Of a stretch of DNA of 64,000 nucleotides, positions 17,247-25,593 are shown one piece after another. The notes beneath the pieces are model-generated. The model saw nothing but the letters and a program-made list of their open reading frames with translations. It was not told the origin of the DNA and did not search any database. The stretch is taken from positions 868,001 to 932,000 of the forward strand of contig NZ_CP012159.1 of NCBI RefSeq assembly GCF_001189295.1, in the 5' to 3' direction. A program made the translations under genes and the position numbers. The stretch is from Chondromyces crocatus (GTDB lineage: Bacteria > Myxococcota_A > Polyangia > Polyangiales > Polyangiaceae). Position 1 is the first letter of the stretch. The number at the start of each line of letters is the position of its first letter.

Positions 17247-18713
17247 CTAGCGCGTCGGCTCTCCCGGCGCCAGGAACACCGTGAACGTGGACCCGCTGCC
17301 CACCTCGCTCTGCACGTCGATCCAGCCTCCGTGCTCCTGAACGATCCCGTAGGTCACGCTCAGACCGAGCCCGGTCCCCTCACCGATGTCCTTGGTGGTG
17401 AAGAACGGCTCGAAGATGCGTGGAAGGTTCTCCGTCGTGATGCCCTCGCCGGCATCCAACACCCGGACGGCGATGTACTCCCCAGCCGCCCCGCCGTGGT
17501 CGACTGGCGGTGTGGTCCTCGTGCGTTCGACCCGAACCGTCACCTCACCACCGCCCTTCATCGCCTGGATCCCGTTCACAATCAAGTTGGTCAACACCTG
17601 CTGGGTCTGACCCGGATCCACCTCGGCGCGGATTTCCTGGTCCCCACCGTCGAGACGCACGGTGATTTGCCGCTTGCGCGCGAGCGGCTCCAGAAGCGAG
17701 ACCGTCTGCCGCGCGAGCTGCACCAGATCCACGGGCGCTTTCTGAGCGCCGCGGCGGCGCGCGAAGTCGAGCAGCTGACGGATGATCCTCGTCATCCTGT
17801 CGGACTGCTCGGCGATGATCCGCGCATTCTCCGCGGCCTCGTCCGGCGACATCCCTCGCGCGATCATCTTCGCCCTGCCACCCACCACGTTCAGAGGGGT
17901 GCCGAGCTCGTGGGCGATGCCCGAGGCGAGCTTGCCGACCGTGTTCAGCCGGTCTGCGTGCCTGAGCTGCTCCATGGCCGCGATGCGTGCCGACGTCTCC
18001 CGCTCGACCCGCGCCTGCGCCTCCGCCAGGTGCATGCACATCGCGTTGATCTCGTGCGCGATCTCTCCCAGCTCGTCCCGCTGCGACAGCAGGAGTGGAC
18101 TGCCCAGATCGCCTGCGCCAATCCTTCGTGTCTTGTCCACCAGCCGTCTCGTGGGCCTGCCCACCAGCACACCGCCCAGCAGCATCGCCAGCATGCCGCT
18201 GAGAAGGGCGAGCGCCAGGATGGTCACCACCGTGTTCTCGACGCTCGCGCCGACATAGCGCTCTTCTTCTTCGAGCGACTCCGAGATCTCGATCGCCCCG
18301 ATCTTCCCGAGCGGCGTGCTCACGGGGATGTACGTGTAAAACCGGCCTCCCTTGCCTCCTTCCCGCTTGAGGCGCACGACCTCGCTCCCCTCGATCAGGT
18401 CGGCGAGCTGCGCCTTTGGCAGAGAGGGGCTGTAGCGGCTGCCCTCCGGCTCTTCCGGCCAGACCCACCGGAACGTCAGACCGTCGTTGCGTGCGCTCGC
18501 TTCATCGAGGATGGCGAGCGCCTTGCTCTGACCATCTTGCTGCCAGACGCCGATGACCGCGGCTCGGAGAGCCAGGCCCATCATGTGTTCGTCTCTACGG
18601 ATATCGGCTTCGAAGAGCGCTCGCTCCCGGCGCACGGAGAGATAGCCATACAGGCTGAGCACGGCGCACATGACCGCGACGAGAGCCAGGGTGAGCTTGA
18701 TGGCGAGACGCAT
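17247..18713 (-). CDS. Sensor histidine kinase (partner of the NtrC-type regulator)
   Basis: A 488-residue membrane kinase. TM1 is at about 4-25; a periplasmic sensing region with RFYTYIPVSTPLGKIGAIEISE follows; TM2 is at about 163-185. Then come HAMP (GRPTRRLVDKTRRIGAGDLGS), HisKA with the phospho-acceptor His in GIAHELGTPLN, and an HATPase with N (NLIVNGIQAM), G1 (DAGEGI), F (FEPFFTTK) and G2 (GTGLGLS) boxes. The ATG at 18713 opens TM1 and follows GGGGCTCAC; the frame extends 32 codons further without a signal-like start. The signal sensed is unknown. Confidence 0.93.
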   Translation of the reverse strand: MRLAIKLTLALVAVMCAVLSLYGYLSVRRERALFEADIRRDEHMMGLALRAAVIGVWQQDGQSKALAILDEASARNDGLTFRWVWPEEPEGSRYSPSLPKAQLADLIEGSEVVRLKREGGKGGRFYTYIPVSTPLGKIGAIEISESLEEEERYVGASVENTVVTILALALLSGMLAMLLGGVLVGRPTRRLVDKTRRIGAGDLGSPLLLSQRDELGEIAHEINAMCMHLAEAQARVERETSARIAAMEQLRHADRLNTVGKLASGIAHELGTPLNVVGGRAKMIARGMSPDEAAENARIIAEQSDRMTRIIRQLLDFARRRGAQKAPVDLVQLARQTVSLLEPLARKRQITVRLDGGDQEIRAEVDPGQTQQVLTNLIVNGIQAMKGGGEVTVRVERTRTTPPVDHGGAAGEYIAVRVLDAGEGITTENLPRIFEPFFTTKDIGEGTGLGLSVTYGIVQEHGGWIDVQSEVGSGSTFTVFLAPGEPTR

Positions 18714-18982
18714 GTGAGCCCCGAAGATGCACCGTTCGTGCGAGCGAGACGGAACGGGAGGGCCATCCCGCGAGCGGCAGAACGCCCCGAAAAGCCGAAA
18801 GAGGGACAAAATGCCGCAGGGAGCCTATGGTGCCTCGCGACATTCACGCACTGTAGCTGAGCGCAGATCCACGGGCTCCGTGGGCACGCTCTCTGCAGTC
18901 TGGTTTATAGCAACCCCGCTCAAGCAAGCACGAGAACATCTGCCGCTGGTCACGAGGAGACCAGGCGGCGATCCTGGTCCTC

Positions 18983-19438
18983 ATGAACAACAGCTCGAAC
19001 CCCGTTCACCGCCCCCCAGCGCTACCTGCCGAGCCCTACGGGGCTGGGCGTCGCATCCTCGTCGCCGAGGACGACCACGAGATGCGCAGTCTTCTCGCGT
19101 TGACCCTGCGGAGTGACGGGTTCGAGGTCATCGAAGCAAGAAACGGTCTGGAGTTCATGGATCAGCTCACCCCCTGGATCGGGGGGGATCTGCAAAAAGC
19201 GCCGGTCGACGTCATCGTGTCGGACATCCAGATGCCGTGCCTGACGGGCCTCGACGTGCTGGCGGGTCTCTCGGCCATCCGGCACTGTCCCCCGGTGGTG
19301 CTCATGACGGCGTTTGGTGACGCTTCCACCCACAGCTCTGCGGCTTCCCTCGGAGCCGTCGCGGTGCTCGACAAGCCGTTCGAGCTGGACGAGCTGCGCG
19401 CCCTTCTCTACCGCGTCCTCAAGACGCAAGCGCATTGA
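18983..19438 (+). CDS. Single-domain response regulator (receiver only)
   Basis: A 151-residue protein with a receiver domain from about 23: acidic pocket AEDDHE (28-33), phospho-acceptor Asp in IVSDIQMPCLTG (about 80), conserved Thr in VLMTAFG, and Lys in VLDKPFE. There is no output domain. It diverges from the histidine kinase gene across 269 bp. It could accept phosphate from that kinase or another and pass it on, or bind a protein target; neither can be decided from sequence. Confidence 0.9.
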   Translation: MNNSSNPVHRPPALPAEPYGAGRRILVAEDDHEMRSLLALTLRSDGFEVIEARNGLEFMDQLTPWIGGDLQKAPVDVIVSDIQMPCLTGLDVLAGLSAIRHCPPVVLMTAFGDASTHSSAASLGAVAVLDKPFELDELRALLYRVLKTQAH

Positions 19439-19501
19439 GCCGCTGAATCCAGCGTGGCTACTCCGCGGCGAGCGGCTCGGCGTGCGGTCTCCGAAACCAT
19501 C

Positions 19502-19521
19502 CGCAGACGCAGGCGTCTGCG
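19502..19521 (+). terminator. Hairpin after the receiver gene
   Basis: CGCAGACGC-AG-GCGTCTGCG, a perfect 9-bp inverted repeat 63 bp past the receiver stop. Probably a terminator; it lacks a T-tract. Confidence 0.35.
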
Positions 19522-19536
19522 CGGCGTACCATCGCT

Positions 19537-19559
19537 CCTCACGTCGGCTCGTCGTGAGG
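19537..19559 (+). promoter_or_regulatory. Leader hairpin that covers the PEGA-gene ribosome site
   Basis: CCTCACG pairs with CGTGAGG around a 9-nt loop. The right arm contains the GAGG that would serve as the Shine-Dalgarno site for the ATG at 19566, so folding would hide it. Confidence 0.3.
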
Positions 19560-19565
19560 TCCGCC

Positions 19566-20258
19566 ATGAGAGTCCGCGCTGCAATCTTCGCTACAGGCTA
19601 CTGGTTCTTCGTGGCGCTCGCGTCCTCGCCTGCCTTGGCGGAAGAGCCGGCGCCAGCTGCCCCTCTCGTCGCTTCGACGACGGGCGAGCTTCGCGTCCAG
19701 GTCAACGCCTTGATCGCCGAGGTGTGGCTCGACGGGGAGCGGGCTGGTTACGCTGCGGCCACGACCCTCGTCATCCCGGTCTCGCCGGGGCCGCATGTGA
19801 TCGAGGTGCGCGCGGCTGGATACGAGGCTGAGCGCCGTGAGATCACCATCGAGTCCGGTTCGGCGGTGGACCTCGACGTGAGCTTGACCCGGGCAGCGCC
19901 GCGCGCCCCCCTCACCCAGGAGCCTCCGTCCTCTGGGCCGACCCTGCCTGCGAGCCCCTCGCCGCGCGCGCAGCTCGCTGGCCGGGGCGTCACCCAGATC
20001 GCCATCCACGAGCCCGCGGCGCGTCAGGAGCCTCGCGGCAAGAGCGTCTCCTTCATCCTCGGAGGGCTCACCACGGCCACGATGCTTTCGGTCCTCGGCG
20101 CCATCTTCGTTCACATCCCCGACAGCCCGCCGCATCAGGCCATCGGGGCGGGAATGCTCATCGGTGGTGGAGCGCTCGCCGTCGGATCGACCCTGTATGC
20201 CGTCTGGCCGCAGGCGAGTCCCACCTCCGCGAGCCTCACCTGGAGGGGAGCTTTCTGA
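19566..20258 (+). CDS. PEGA-domain envelope protein
   Basis: A 230-residue exported protein. A signal peptide (VRAAIFATGYWFFVALASSPALA) precedes a PEGA-like beta domain at about 40-115 (GELRVQVNALIAEVWLDGERAGYAA..., VSPGPHVIEVRAAGYEAERREITI). A Pro-rich linker leads to two C-terminal hydrophobic helices (ILGGLTTATMLSVLGAIFV and AGMLIGGGALAVGSTLYAV). PEGA domains are found in surface-layer and peptidoglycan-facing proteins, often near kinases. The start is the first ATG with a signal peptide; the open frame extends upstream without support. Confidence 0.82.
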   Translation: MRVRAAIFATGYWFFVALASSPALAEEPAPAAPLVASTTGELRVQVNALIAEVWLDGERAGYAAATTLVIPVSPGPHVIEVRAAGYEAERREITIESGSAVDLDVSLTRAAPRAPLTQEPPSSGPTLPASPSPRAQLAGRGVTQIAIHEPAARQEPRGKSVSFILGGLTTATMLSVLGAIFVHIPDSPPHQAIGAGMLIGGGALAVGSTLYAVWPQASPTSASLTWRGAF

Positions 20259-20348
20259 GCCTGAGCCGCGCGGCGTCCTCTCCAGATCCCTGCGCGCGTC
20301 CTCGCCGGCGCCGCGCTGCTCGATGAAGCGGGGCTCCCCATGGGCCGA

Positions 20349-21404
20349 TCAAGGCGCCCCCTCGTCCGCATCCCACGCGTTCCCGGCCTGCGCCTGAGCC
20401 CAGCATCGCCGCGCTTGCTGCTCGTCGGCGGGGTTGAGCTGCAGCAGCCGTTCGAACACGCGCGCCGCCTCCGGGATTCTGCCAAGCCGCCATAGCGAGA
20501 GCCCCCACCCGTGGAGACAGCGCAAGAACGGCCGGTTCCCTTCGAGAGACCAGGGGAGCAGACCGGCGAAGTCCGGACCGAGGGCGAAGTCTCCGATCGC
20601 GACCCCGATCTCGTAGTGCAGCAGCGCGTGCTCCGGATAGCTCTGGAAGACGAGGTTCCCCAGGTGCGCGTGCGCGTCGAGGCACCTCAGATCGTGGGCC
20701 ACCAGCGCCATCAGCGCGCGCAGCGCGCCCGTGAAGTCACCGCGCTGCTTGCGCTCGAGCGACTCCAGCACGAGGTCGCTCGCGTCGTCGCTCGCCTCGA
20801 TCCTGGGAGGCACCTCTTGCATCTCCCAGGCAGTTCGAGGGGCCACCTCCAGCGCGTGGGTCGCTCGTGGCTTCTCCGACGCGGGTGACGACCGCTCCTC
20901 CGTCGCCAGCGGCCCGTGCGCCTGGAGGCCGAGTGGCGGGACCCCCAGCGCGGGCACGTCCACGCGTGCGCCCTGCACCTCGCCGGCTCCGTACACATGG
21001 CCGCGCTGCCGCCACTGCCGCACCAAGCTCAGCGTGACGACGTGGCCAGGCATCACATGCCAGAGCTCTCGCGCCCGAACGGTCAGCTCCTCACCCGTCG
21101 AGAGTACGCGGACGCGCATCGAGCGCGCCCCGCGCCGCAGCACCGCGGCCTCCAGGACGACGGCGGACCGCGGCTGTGCGCCCCGCGTCGGGCCTGAGGC
21201 GTCGGACATCACCGCAGTCGCTGCGGTCGCCTCGAGCTGTGGCTCGGCAGAAGGCTCCGGTCCGGCCGCTGCGGGGGGGGCCGGGGTGGCCCCTTGCGAC
21301 TCGCGACGTGCCCGCAGGACGTGCTGACGCGCCTTGGTGAACGGCTCTCCTGTCCTCGCCATGCGCGCGCGGATGATCCGCTTCAGGTCGCGCTTCACGG
21401 TCAT
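20349..21404 (-). CDS. TPR protein with conserved basic N-terminal segment
   Basis: A 351-residue cytosolic protein. The N-terminus KRDLKRIIRARMARTGEPFTKARQHVLR is a basic helical motif seen at the start of various bacterial proteins. A beta-rich middle (ARSMRVRVLSTGEELTVRARELWHVMPGHVVTLSLV) follows, then TPR-like helices in the last 130 residues (KQRGDFTGALRALMALVAHDLRCLDAHAHLGNL..., RIPEAARVFERLLQLNPADE). The ATG at 21404 has GGGAG 8 nt upstream; the longer frame back to 22040 is antisense to the nuclease gene. A 16-bp perfect hairpin lies directly before the ribosome site. Function unknown. Confidence 0.78.
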   Translation of the reverse strand: MTVKRDLKRIIRARMARTGEPFTKARQHVLRARRESQGATPAPPAAAGPEPSAEPQLEATAATAVMSDASGPTRGAQPRSAVVLEAAVLRRGARSMRVRVLSTGEELTVRARELWHVMPGHVVTLSLVRQWRQRGHVYGAGEVQGARVDVPALGVPPLGLQAHGPLATEERSSPASEKPRATHALEVAPRTAWEMQEVPPRIEASDDASDLVLESLERKQRGDFTGALRALMALVAHDLRCLDAHAHLGNLVFQSYPEHALLHYEIGVAIGDFALGPDFAGLLPWSLEGNRPFLRCLHGWGLSLWRLGRIPEAARVFERLLQLNPADEQQARRCWAQAQAGNAWDADEGAP

Positions 21405-21768
21405 GGCCAGCTCCCATGCCGTGTGGCAGCAAGCCCTCACCTTGCTGCCACACGGCCGGAACGTGGTCAGACCGTATGGACCGGAGGAGACGCTCCCCTT
21501 CGCCCAGATGAGGACCTCGCGAGGGGAGGTCGAGCAGGGCATGGGCGACGGTATTCGCCGCGGCCGAAGCTGCTTCGGCACCACATCTCTTGTCAAGGTG
21601 AGGCATGCGAAAAACACCTCGGGTGCAGCCCCCCACGCATCTGATGAGGGAAGCTGAGGGCATTGCGTCGGTGCCTCGATTTTTTCCTGATGCGTCGGGC
21701 GCTCTGTCGCTCGGCGCTTGTGTGTCGCGCGATGCTTGATAGAGATCCCTGAGAGGCAACGACGCACG
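21405..21768. other. Divergent intergenic region between TPR and nuclease genes
   Basis: About 364 bp without a gene. It holds the 16-bp hairpin leader of the TPR gene and presumably both divergent promoters. No convincing -35/-10 pair could be assigned. Confidence 0.6.
21418..21456 (-). promoter_or_regulatory. 16-bp perfect inverted repeat directly upstream of the TPR gene
   Basis: GCCGTGTGGCAGCAAG pairs perfectly with its inverse around a 7-nt loop. On the gene's strand the hairpin ends 13 nt before the ATG and abuts the GGGAG ribosome site. It may be a translational switch, an attenuator or a dyad operator. Confidence 0.6.
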
Positions 21769-22695
21769 ATGGCCCGGCGATCCAGGCGGCAACGGCCTAG
21801 AAAGGCGGGTGGCGGGAAGGTCAAAGCGCTGCTCGCGCTGATCCTCACGGCGCTCGGTGGCGCCGCCGTCACCTGCCATCCCGAGCTGTGGTCAGAGACG
21901 ACCTCGGGATCGACGAGCGAGACGGCGGCGCCCGGGTCGACGGCCACGTCCACGCCTCGAGGGCCCCACCTGTCGCTCGGCGTGCCTGTTCTCGTCGCCC
22001 CTGGCAAGCGCGGCGGCGGTGACGACCACCTGATGACCAAGCCGCAGTACGCCCTCGCCTACAGCCGCACGCGGGGTGGACCGAGCTGGGTGAGCTGGCG
22101 CCTCGACGCGAGCTGGTTCGGAGAGGCGCCTCGGCACAAGGGGCGCTTCATGGTGGACGAGGGCCTCCCTGCCGGCTGGGAGCGCATCACGCACGACGAC
22201 TACACCAACTCGGGCTTCGACCGGGGTCACATGGTCCGCTCCGAGGAGCGCACCCGCACGGTCGAGGACAACAAAGCGACGTTCCTGCTCACCAACATCC
22301 TGCCACAGCGCCATGAACTCAACGCAGGGCCGTGGCTGCGCTTCGAAGAGCGGTGCCAGGAGCTCGCACAGAAGGAAGGCCGGGCTGTCCATCTGGTCGC
22401 GGGAGGTCTGTACGCCGACCGTCCGGAGCTCCTGGGGAAGGGGGTGGCCGTCCCGAGCGCCTTCTACAAGATCGCGGTGGTTCTCGACAAAAACCAGTCG
22501 GCGAGCGATGTCGGACAGGCGACACGCGTCATCGCCGTCATCATGCCCAACAGCGCCACCATCCAGGGCGAGTCTTGGACGCGTTACCGGGTGACCGTCG
22601 ATGAGATCGAGCGCCGCTCGGGCTACGACTTTCTCACCGCCGTCCGCGTCGAGCTTCAGGACCTCCTGGAGGCCCGCGTCGACACCGGCTCCTGA
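21769..22695 (+). CDS. nucA: DNA/RNA non-specific endonuclease, NucA-like
   Basis: A 308-residue metal-dependent nuclease. A basic start (ARRSRRQRPRKAGGGK) is followed by one hydrophobic helix (VKALLALILTALGGAAVTC), so it is exported or membrane-anchored. The catalytic beta-beta-alpha-metal block is at about 155-172: NSGFDRGHMVRSEERT, with the DRGH general-base His; the downstream metal-binding Asn is probably in FLLTNILPQ. The C-terminal fold (AVPSAFYKIAVVLD, VIAVIMPN) matches the Anabaena NucA / Serratia nuclease family. ATG 21769 is chosen for the basic export signal after GAGAGGC. It runs tail-to-tail into a NuiA-type inhibitor gene with a 4-bp gap. Confidence 0.88.
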   Translation: MARRSRRQRPRKAGGGKVKALLALILTALGGAAVTCHPELWSETTSGSTSETAAPGSTATSTPRGPHLSLGVPVLVAPGKRGGGDDHLMTKPQYALAYSRTRGGPSWVSWRLDASWFGEAPRHKGRFMVDEGLPAGWERITHDDYTNSGFDRGHMVRSEERTRTVEDNKATFLLTNILPQRHELNAGPWLRFEERCQELAQKEGRAVHLVAGGLYADRPELLGKGVAVPSAFYKIAVVLDKNQSASDVGQATRVIAVIMPNSATIQGESWTRYRVTVDEIERRSGYDFLTAVRVELQDLLEARVDTGS

Positions 22696-22699
22696 CGGT

Positions 22700-23092
22700 T
22701 CAGGTCTCGACGAGCTTCGTCTGCAGCCCCAACCACGCGCCGTCGGCGTGTCGACCGAGCACCAGCACATCGATGTCCGTCGCGCCCACGCGGTACACCT
22801 TGCTCCCCTCCAGCTCATGCTGGAGCAGTCGCAGGAGCAGCTCGTAGGCGGGGCGCTGCTTCGCAGACGCACCCCCCTCTTCGGGCGTCACCAGCAGCGG
22901 CTCGAAGAAGGCCTCGACGCTCTCCACGGCGACGGGTGCGTCCGCGGGCGCCTCGACGAGCGTGTGGATCGACGCCGCGGAGGGCTCGGTGACGTCGAAG
23001 CGCCGCGCTACCAGCGGATGATCTTGCTCACTCGGGATCAGCAACCCTTCGGCGCCCTTCCGCAGGCACTCCAGCAGCTCTTCCGACGTCAT
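22700..23092 (-). CDS. nuiA: NuiA-like nuclease inhibitor
   Basis: A 130-residue acidic protein of the NuiA (nuclease A inhibitor) family, a PR-1-like fold that plugs the active site of NucA-type nucleases. Family features: GLLIPSEQDHPL at about 16-27, and the closing block KVYRVGATDIDVLVLGRHADG-W-GLQTKLVET at the C-terminus, including the conserved T-K-V-E-T end. No signal peptide, so it is cytosolic. It overlaps the 3' side of the nuclease transcript in opposite orientation. Immunity of the producer during export of the nuclease is the natural reading (inference from Anabaena NucA/NuiA). Confidence 0.82.
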   Translation of the reverse strand: MTSEELLECLRKGAEGLLIPSEQDHPLVARRFDVTEPSAASIHTLVEAPADAPVAVESVEAFFEPLLVTPEEGGASAKQRPAYELLLRLLQHELEGSKVYRVGATDIDVLVLGRHADGAWLGLQTKLVET

Positions 23093-23119
23093 GGATCGAT
23101 CTTCCCCTGCTGGCGTGGC

Positions 23120-23443
23120 TCAGTTCAACATCTCGGCGCTCAGCCGGAACCAGAGTTCCCGTCGCCCGCCACAGGCGACGCACATCATCCGCGCCACGCG
23201 GAGTCGAGCGCCACGGATCGACTCCGCCGCGTGCTCTTCGAGCCGCAGCTCCCCTCGACACAGAGGACAGGGCTTTCCTCGTGCCGTCACCTCCACCTGA
23301 GAGGCCGACTCCAGCGGCAAGGGGCGCTCCGGTGATCCGCCGGGCTCCAGCCGCGCGAGCTTGTCCAGATCTTGCGTCAGCTTCACGGCTGCTCGCTCTC
23401 CAGCGCGGCGTGCCGAGCGCGTCGAGAGCTTCTTCTTGGCCAT
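23120..23443 (-). CDS. Small zinc-ribbon protein
   Basis: A 107-residue basic protein starting AKKKLSTRSARRAGER. A four-cysteine zinc ribbon occupies the C-terminal half: CPLCRGEL at about 62-69 and CVACGGRRELWFRLS near the end. No catalytic motif. It is 27 bp upstream of nuiA on the same strand, so the two may be co-transcribed. The ATG at 23443 is used; the longer frame to 24046 is antisense to the AgmX-like gene. Function unknown. Confidence 0.72.
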   Translation of the reverse strand: MAKKKLSTRSARRAGERAAVKLTQDLDKLARLEPGGSPERPLPLESASQVEVTARGKPCPLCRGELRLEEHAAESIRGARLRVARMMCVACGGRRELWFRLSAEMLN

Positions 23444-23514
23444 AGGTCGGCTCAGCATACCTCCGGTGAGTGGGCCGGACCCGACGGAACGCCGAGTCCG
23501 GCCCAGGCTGCGCG

Positions 23515-25134
23515 TCAGGTGCCCGGGCTGAATGCGATGGGGTAGGTCACCGTCACGATGCCGTTCTCGGGGCTGGGGAACGAGAGCCCATAGAAGGACC
23601 GCATCACGCAGGACACCACGCTCGCATCGGCGAGATCCGAGCCGGCGTTCTGCACGCTCGAGACGGCGCCGTCGCGGCCGATCACGAAGGCCACCGAGAC
23701 GCGCCCCGCGAGGTTGGGGCTGGCCCGCAGCCCCGCCTCGTAGCAGTAGCGGAACCGACCGAAGTTCTGGCGCACCGTCCGCTGAATGACCTCGGCCGGC
23801 AGCCGCCCCGACACCGATGCCGTGCTGACCCGCACCACAGGCGAGGTCGCCTTGTGACCACCCGGAAGGCGCCCACCCGAGCGACCCCCGGGACCGAACG
23901 CCTGTCCGTCGCCGAGCCCGTTGCCGTTGCCGATCGTGCCCAGACGCCCGAGCCCGACGCCCAGACCAGACCCACCTCCCATCTCGCCGAGGCCCGTCAG
24001 ACCGAGCCCGCCCATCCCCGCCGACTCGTGCAGGTTGGCACCCCACATGTTGCCCGAGGCGCTGAGCGCATCACGCCCCGAAGCCTCCAGCGCGCCCCAG
24101 GATGCGCTCACCCCGTTGGGATCCGACACCCCGCCTTGCAGCAACCCGATCATGCCGAAGGTCGACGCGCTCTCCAGCATCTGCGACCGCGAGATCATCG
24201 GCTCCGGGTTGTCCTTGGGCCCCGCCTGCCCGTACCGACCGTTCTTCGCGCTCGAGGTCTCGCTGCCCATCTTGCCGCTCTCCCCGGCGGCGGCGGTGCC
24301 CGTCCCGCCCTGCGTCTCGGTGGACGGGTCGGCGGTCTCCTTCGTCTGCTCCGACTCACGCTCGGCCATGGCGGTGATGGCCTGCTGCATGAGGTAGCGC
24401 TGGTCCTCTGACACCTCGCTCTCGCCAGCGAGCGCAAGGGGCGGCATGAACGCGGCCATCGCGCCGAGGAGCCCGAGGTGCGCGGTCAGCGACAGCGCCG
24501 CGAACGGCAAGCTGCGCTTGTCGAGCCGGATGCGCCCCGCCACGGTCTTGCCAGCGCGCCCCGTCGAGACCTCGATGGTCAGGTCACCCAGCTCCAGGCG
24601 CGCCTGCGCGCCGAGAGGCAGAGGGACGAGGTACGCTCCAGCGATCGCGGACGACGCGTTCGCTTGCCCTGACGCGATCACCTCGGCGACGTTCCGCCGG
24701 TCGCCCCCGACATGGACCGTCCCACCCGCGCCCGGGAGCAGCACCGCGAACACGGTGCCGCCCTCGACGACGACGACGGGAGCGCGCGTCGCACCGCCGA
24801 GTCGCTCGGGCGGCAACGAGAAATCCGTGCGCTGCCGCTCGTCGCCTTCACCGACGTAGAACGAGCGTGGCGGTGACAGGTGCGCCACGTGGAGCACGCT
24901 CTCTCCCCAGCGGATGGTGACCTCGACGGCCACGGCCGCGACCTCGACCTCATCGGCCGGGACCTCCGGTGCGCTCTTGACGAGCGCGTAGGTGTACGAG
25001 CCCTCGGGTGCATTGTCGGGCACCTCGGTCGAGGCTTCGACCGGCGTCGCGAAGGGGGAGCCACCGAACGGCGAACCCGAGAGGAAAGGGTTGGAGAAAG
25101 CCATGCCTTGAGCCAGCTTCGACGAGGTGTTCAT
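23515..25134 (-). CDS. AgmX/PglI C-terminal domain protein
   Basis: A 539-residue envelope protein. A beta-rich N-terminal region (55-215) carries FHA-like pieces. One transmembrane helix lies at about 218-240 (FAALSLTAHLGLLGAMAAFMPPLAL). A Gly/Ser-rich spacer with GLG repeats follows at 340-440. The C-terminal TonB-like AgmX/PglI domain (445-539) carries the family signature IQRTVRQNFGRFRYCYEAGLRASPNLAGRVSVAFVI and a paired Cys in VVSCVMRSF. Such proteins take part in myxobacterial gliding and envelope machines. AGGAG lies upstream of ATG 25134. Confidence 0.85.
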   Translation of the reverse strand: MNTSSKLAQGMAFSNPFLSGSPFGGSPFATPVEASTEVPDNAPEGSYTYALVKSAPEVPADEVEVAAVAVEVTIRWGESVLHVAHLSPPRSFYVGEGDERQRTDFSLPPERLGGATRAPVVVVEGGTVFAVLLPGAGGTVHVGGDRRNVAEVIASGQANASSAIAGAYLVPLPLGAQARLELGDLTIEVSTGRAGKTVAGRIRLDKRSLPFAALSLTAHLGLLGAMAAFMPPLALAGESEVSEDQRYLMQQAITAMAERESEQTKETADPSTETQGGTGTAAAGESGKMGSETSSAKNGRYGQAGPKDNPEPMISRSQMLESASTFGMIGLLQGGVSDPNGVSASWGALEASGRDALSASGNMWGANLHESAGMGGLGLTGLGEMGGGSGLGVGLGRLGTIGNGNGLGDGQAFGPGGRSGGRLPGGHKATSPVVRVSTASVSGRLPAEVIQRTVRQNFGRFRYCYEAGLRASPNLAGRVSVAFVIGRDGAVSSVQNAGSDLADASVVSCVMRSFYGLSFPSPENGIVTVTYPIAFSPGT

Positions 25135-25593
25135 GATCGTGACTCCTGCGGTAGTTGGACGGCGCGCACCGGCGATGTCTCGCTGATGTGCCCTCGGCTG
25201 CCCGGCGCTGCGTCTTCAGCGAAGCGCGCCCTCTCGGGGCGCCTGCGCTGGGTTCGCGGCCGTGCCGGGTGCCGCGTCCATGTCAGGGCTGACAGCGACA
25301 CCAAGGCCGAGGTTCCAGAAAAATGATCAAGCATGTGCGGGGAGTCGACGATGCGGGGAATACCCTTCCCTGGAGGGATCCCGGGGAGCCGGTCGCTGGC
25401 AGCGGTGCGTCCCTGGGTGCCGGGACGGTTCCGCTCCCGTGGTGCGGGCGAACATGACCCGGGCCGTCCACGGCCAGTCGCCCCGATCGCGTCCAGCAGG
25501 GCATCGACCCGCCAGGATCAGGCCGGACCTCACCCCCTGCTCCGGCATTCCCGGTGCTCCCGTTTCCTGGTGGACATCCCCAGGTTGAGCCGC
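25135..25593. other. Gene-free divergent interval
   Basis: 459 bp between the AgmX-like gene (minus) and the stress-protein gene (plus). It should hold both promoters. There is a short AT-rich patch near 25317-25333 (GAAAAATGATCAAGC). No repeat or ORF with coding character was seen. Confidence 0.5.
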
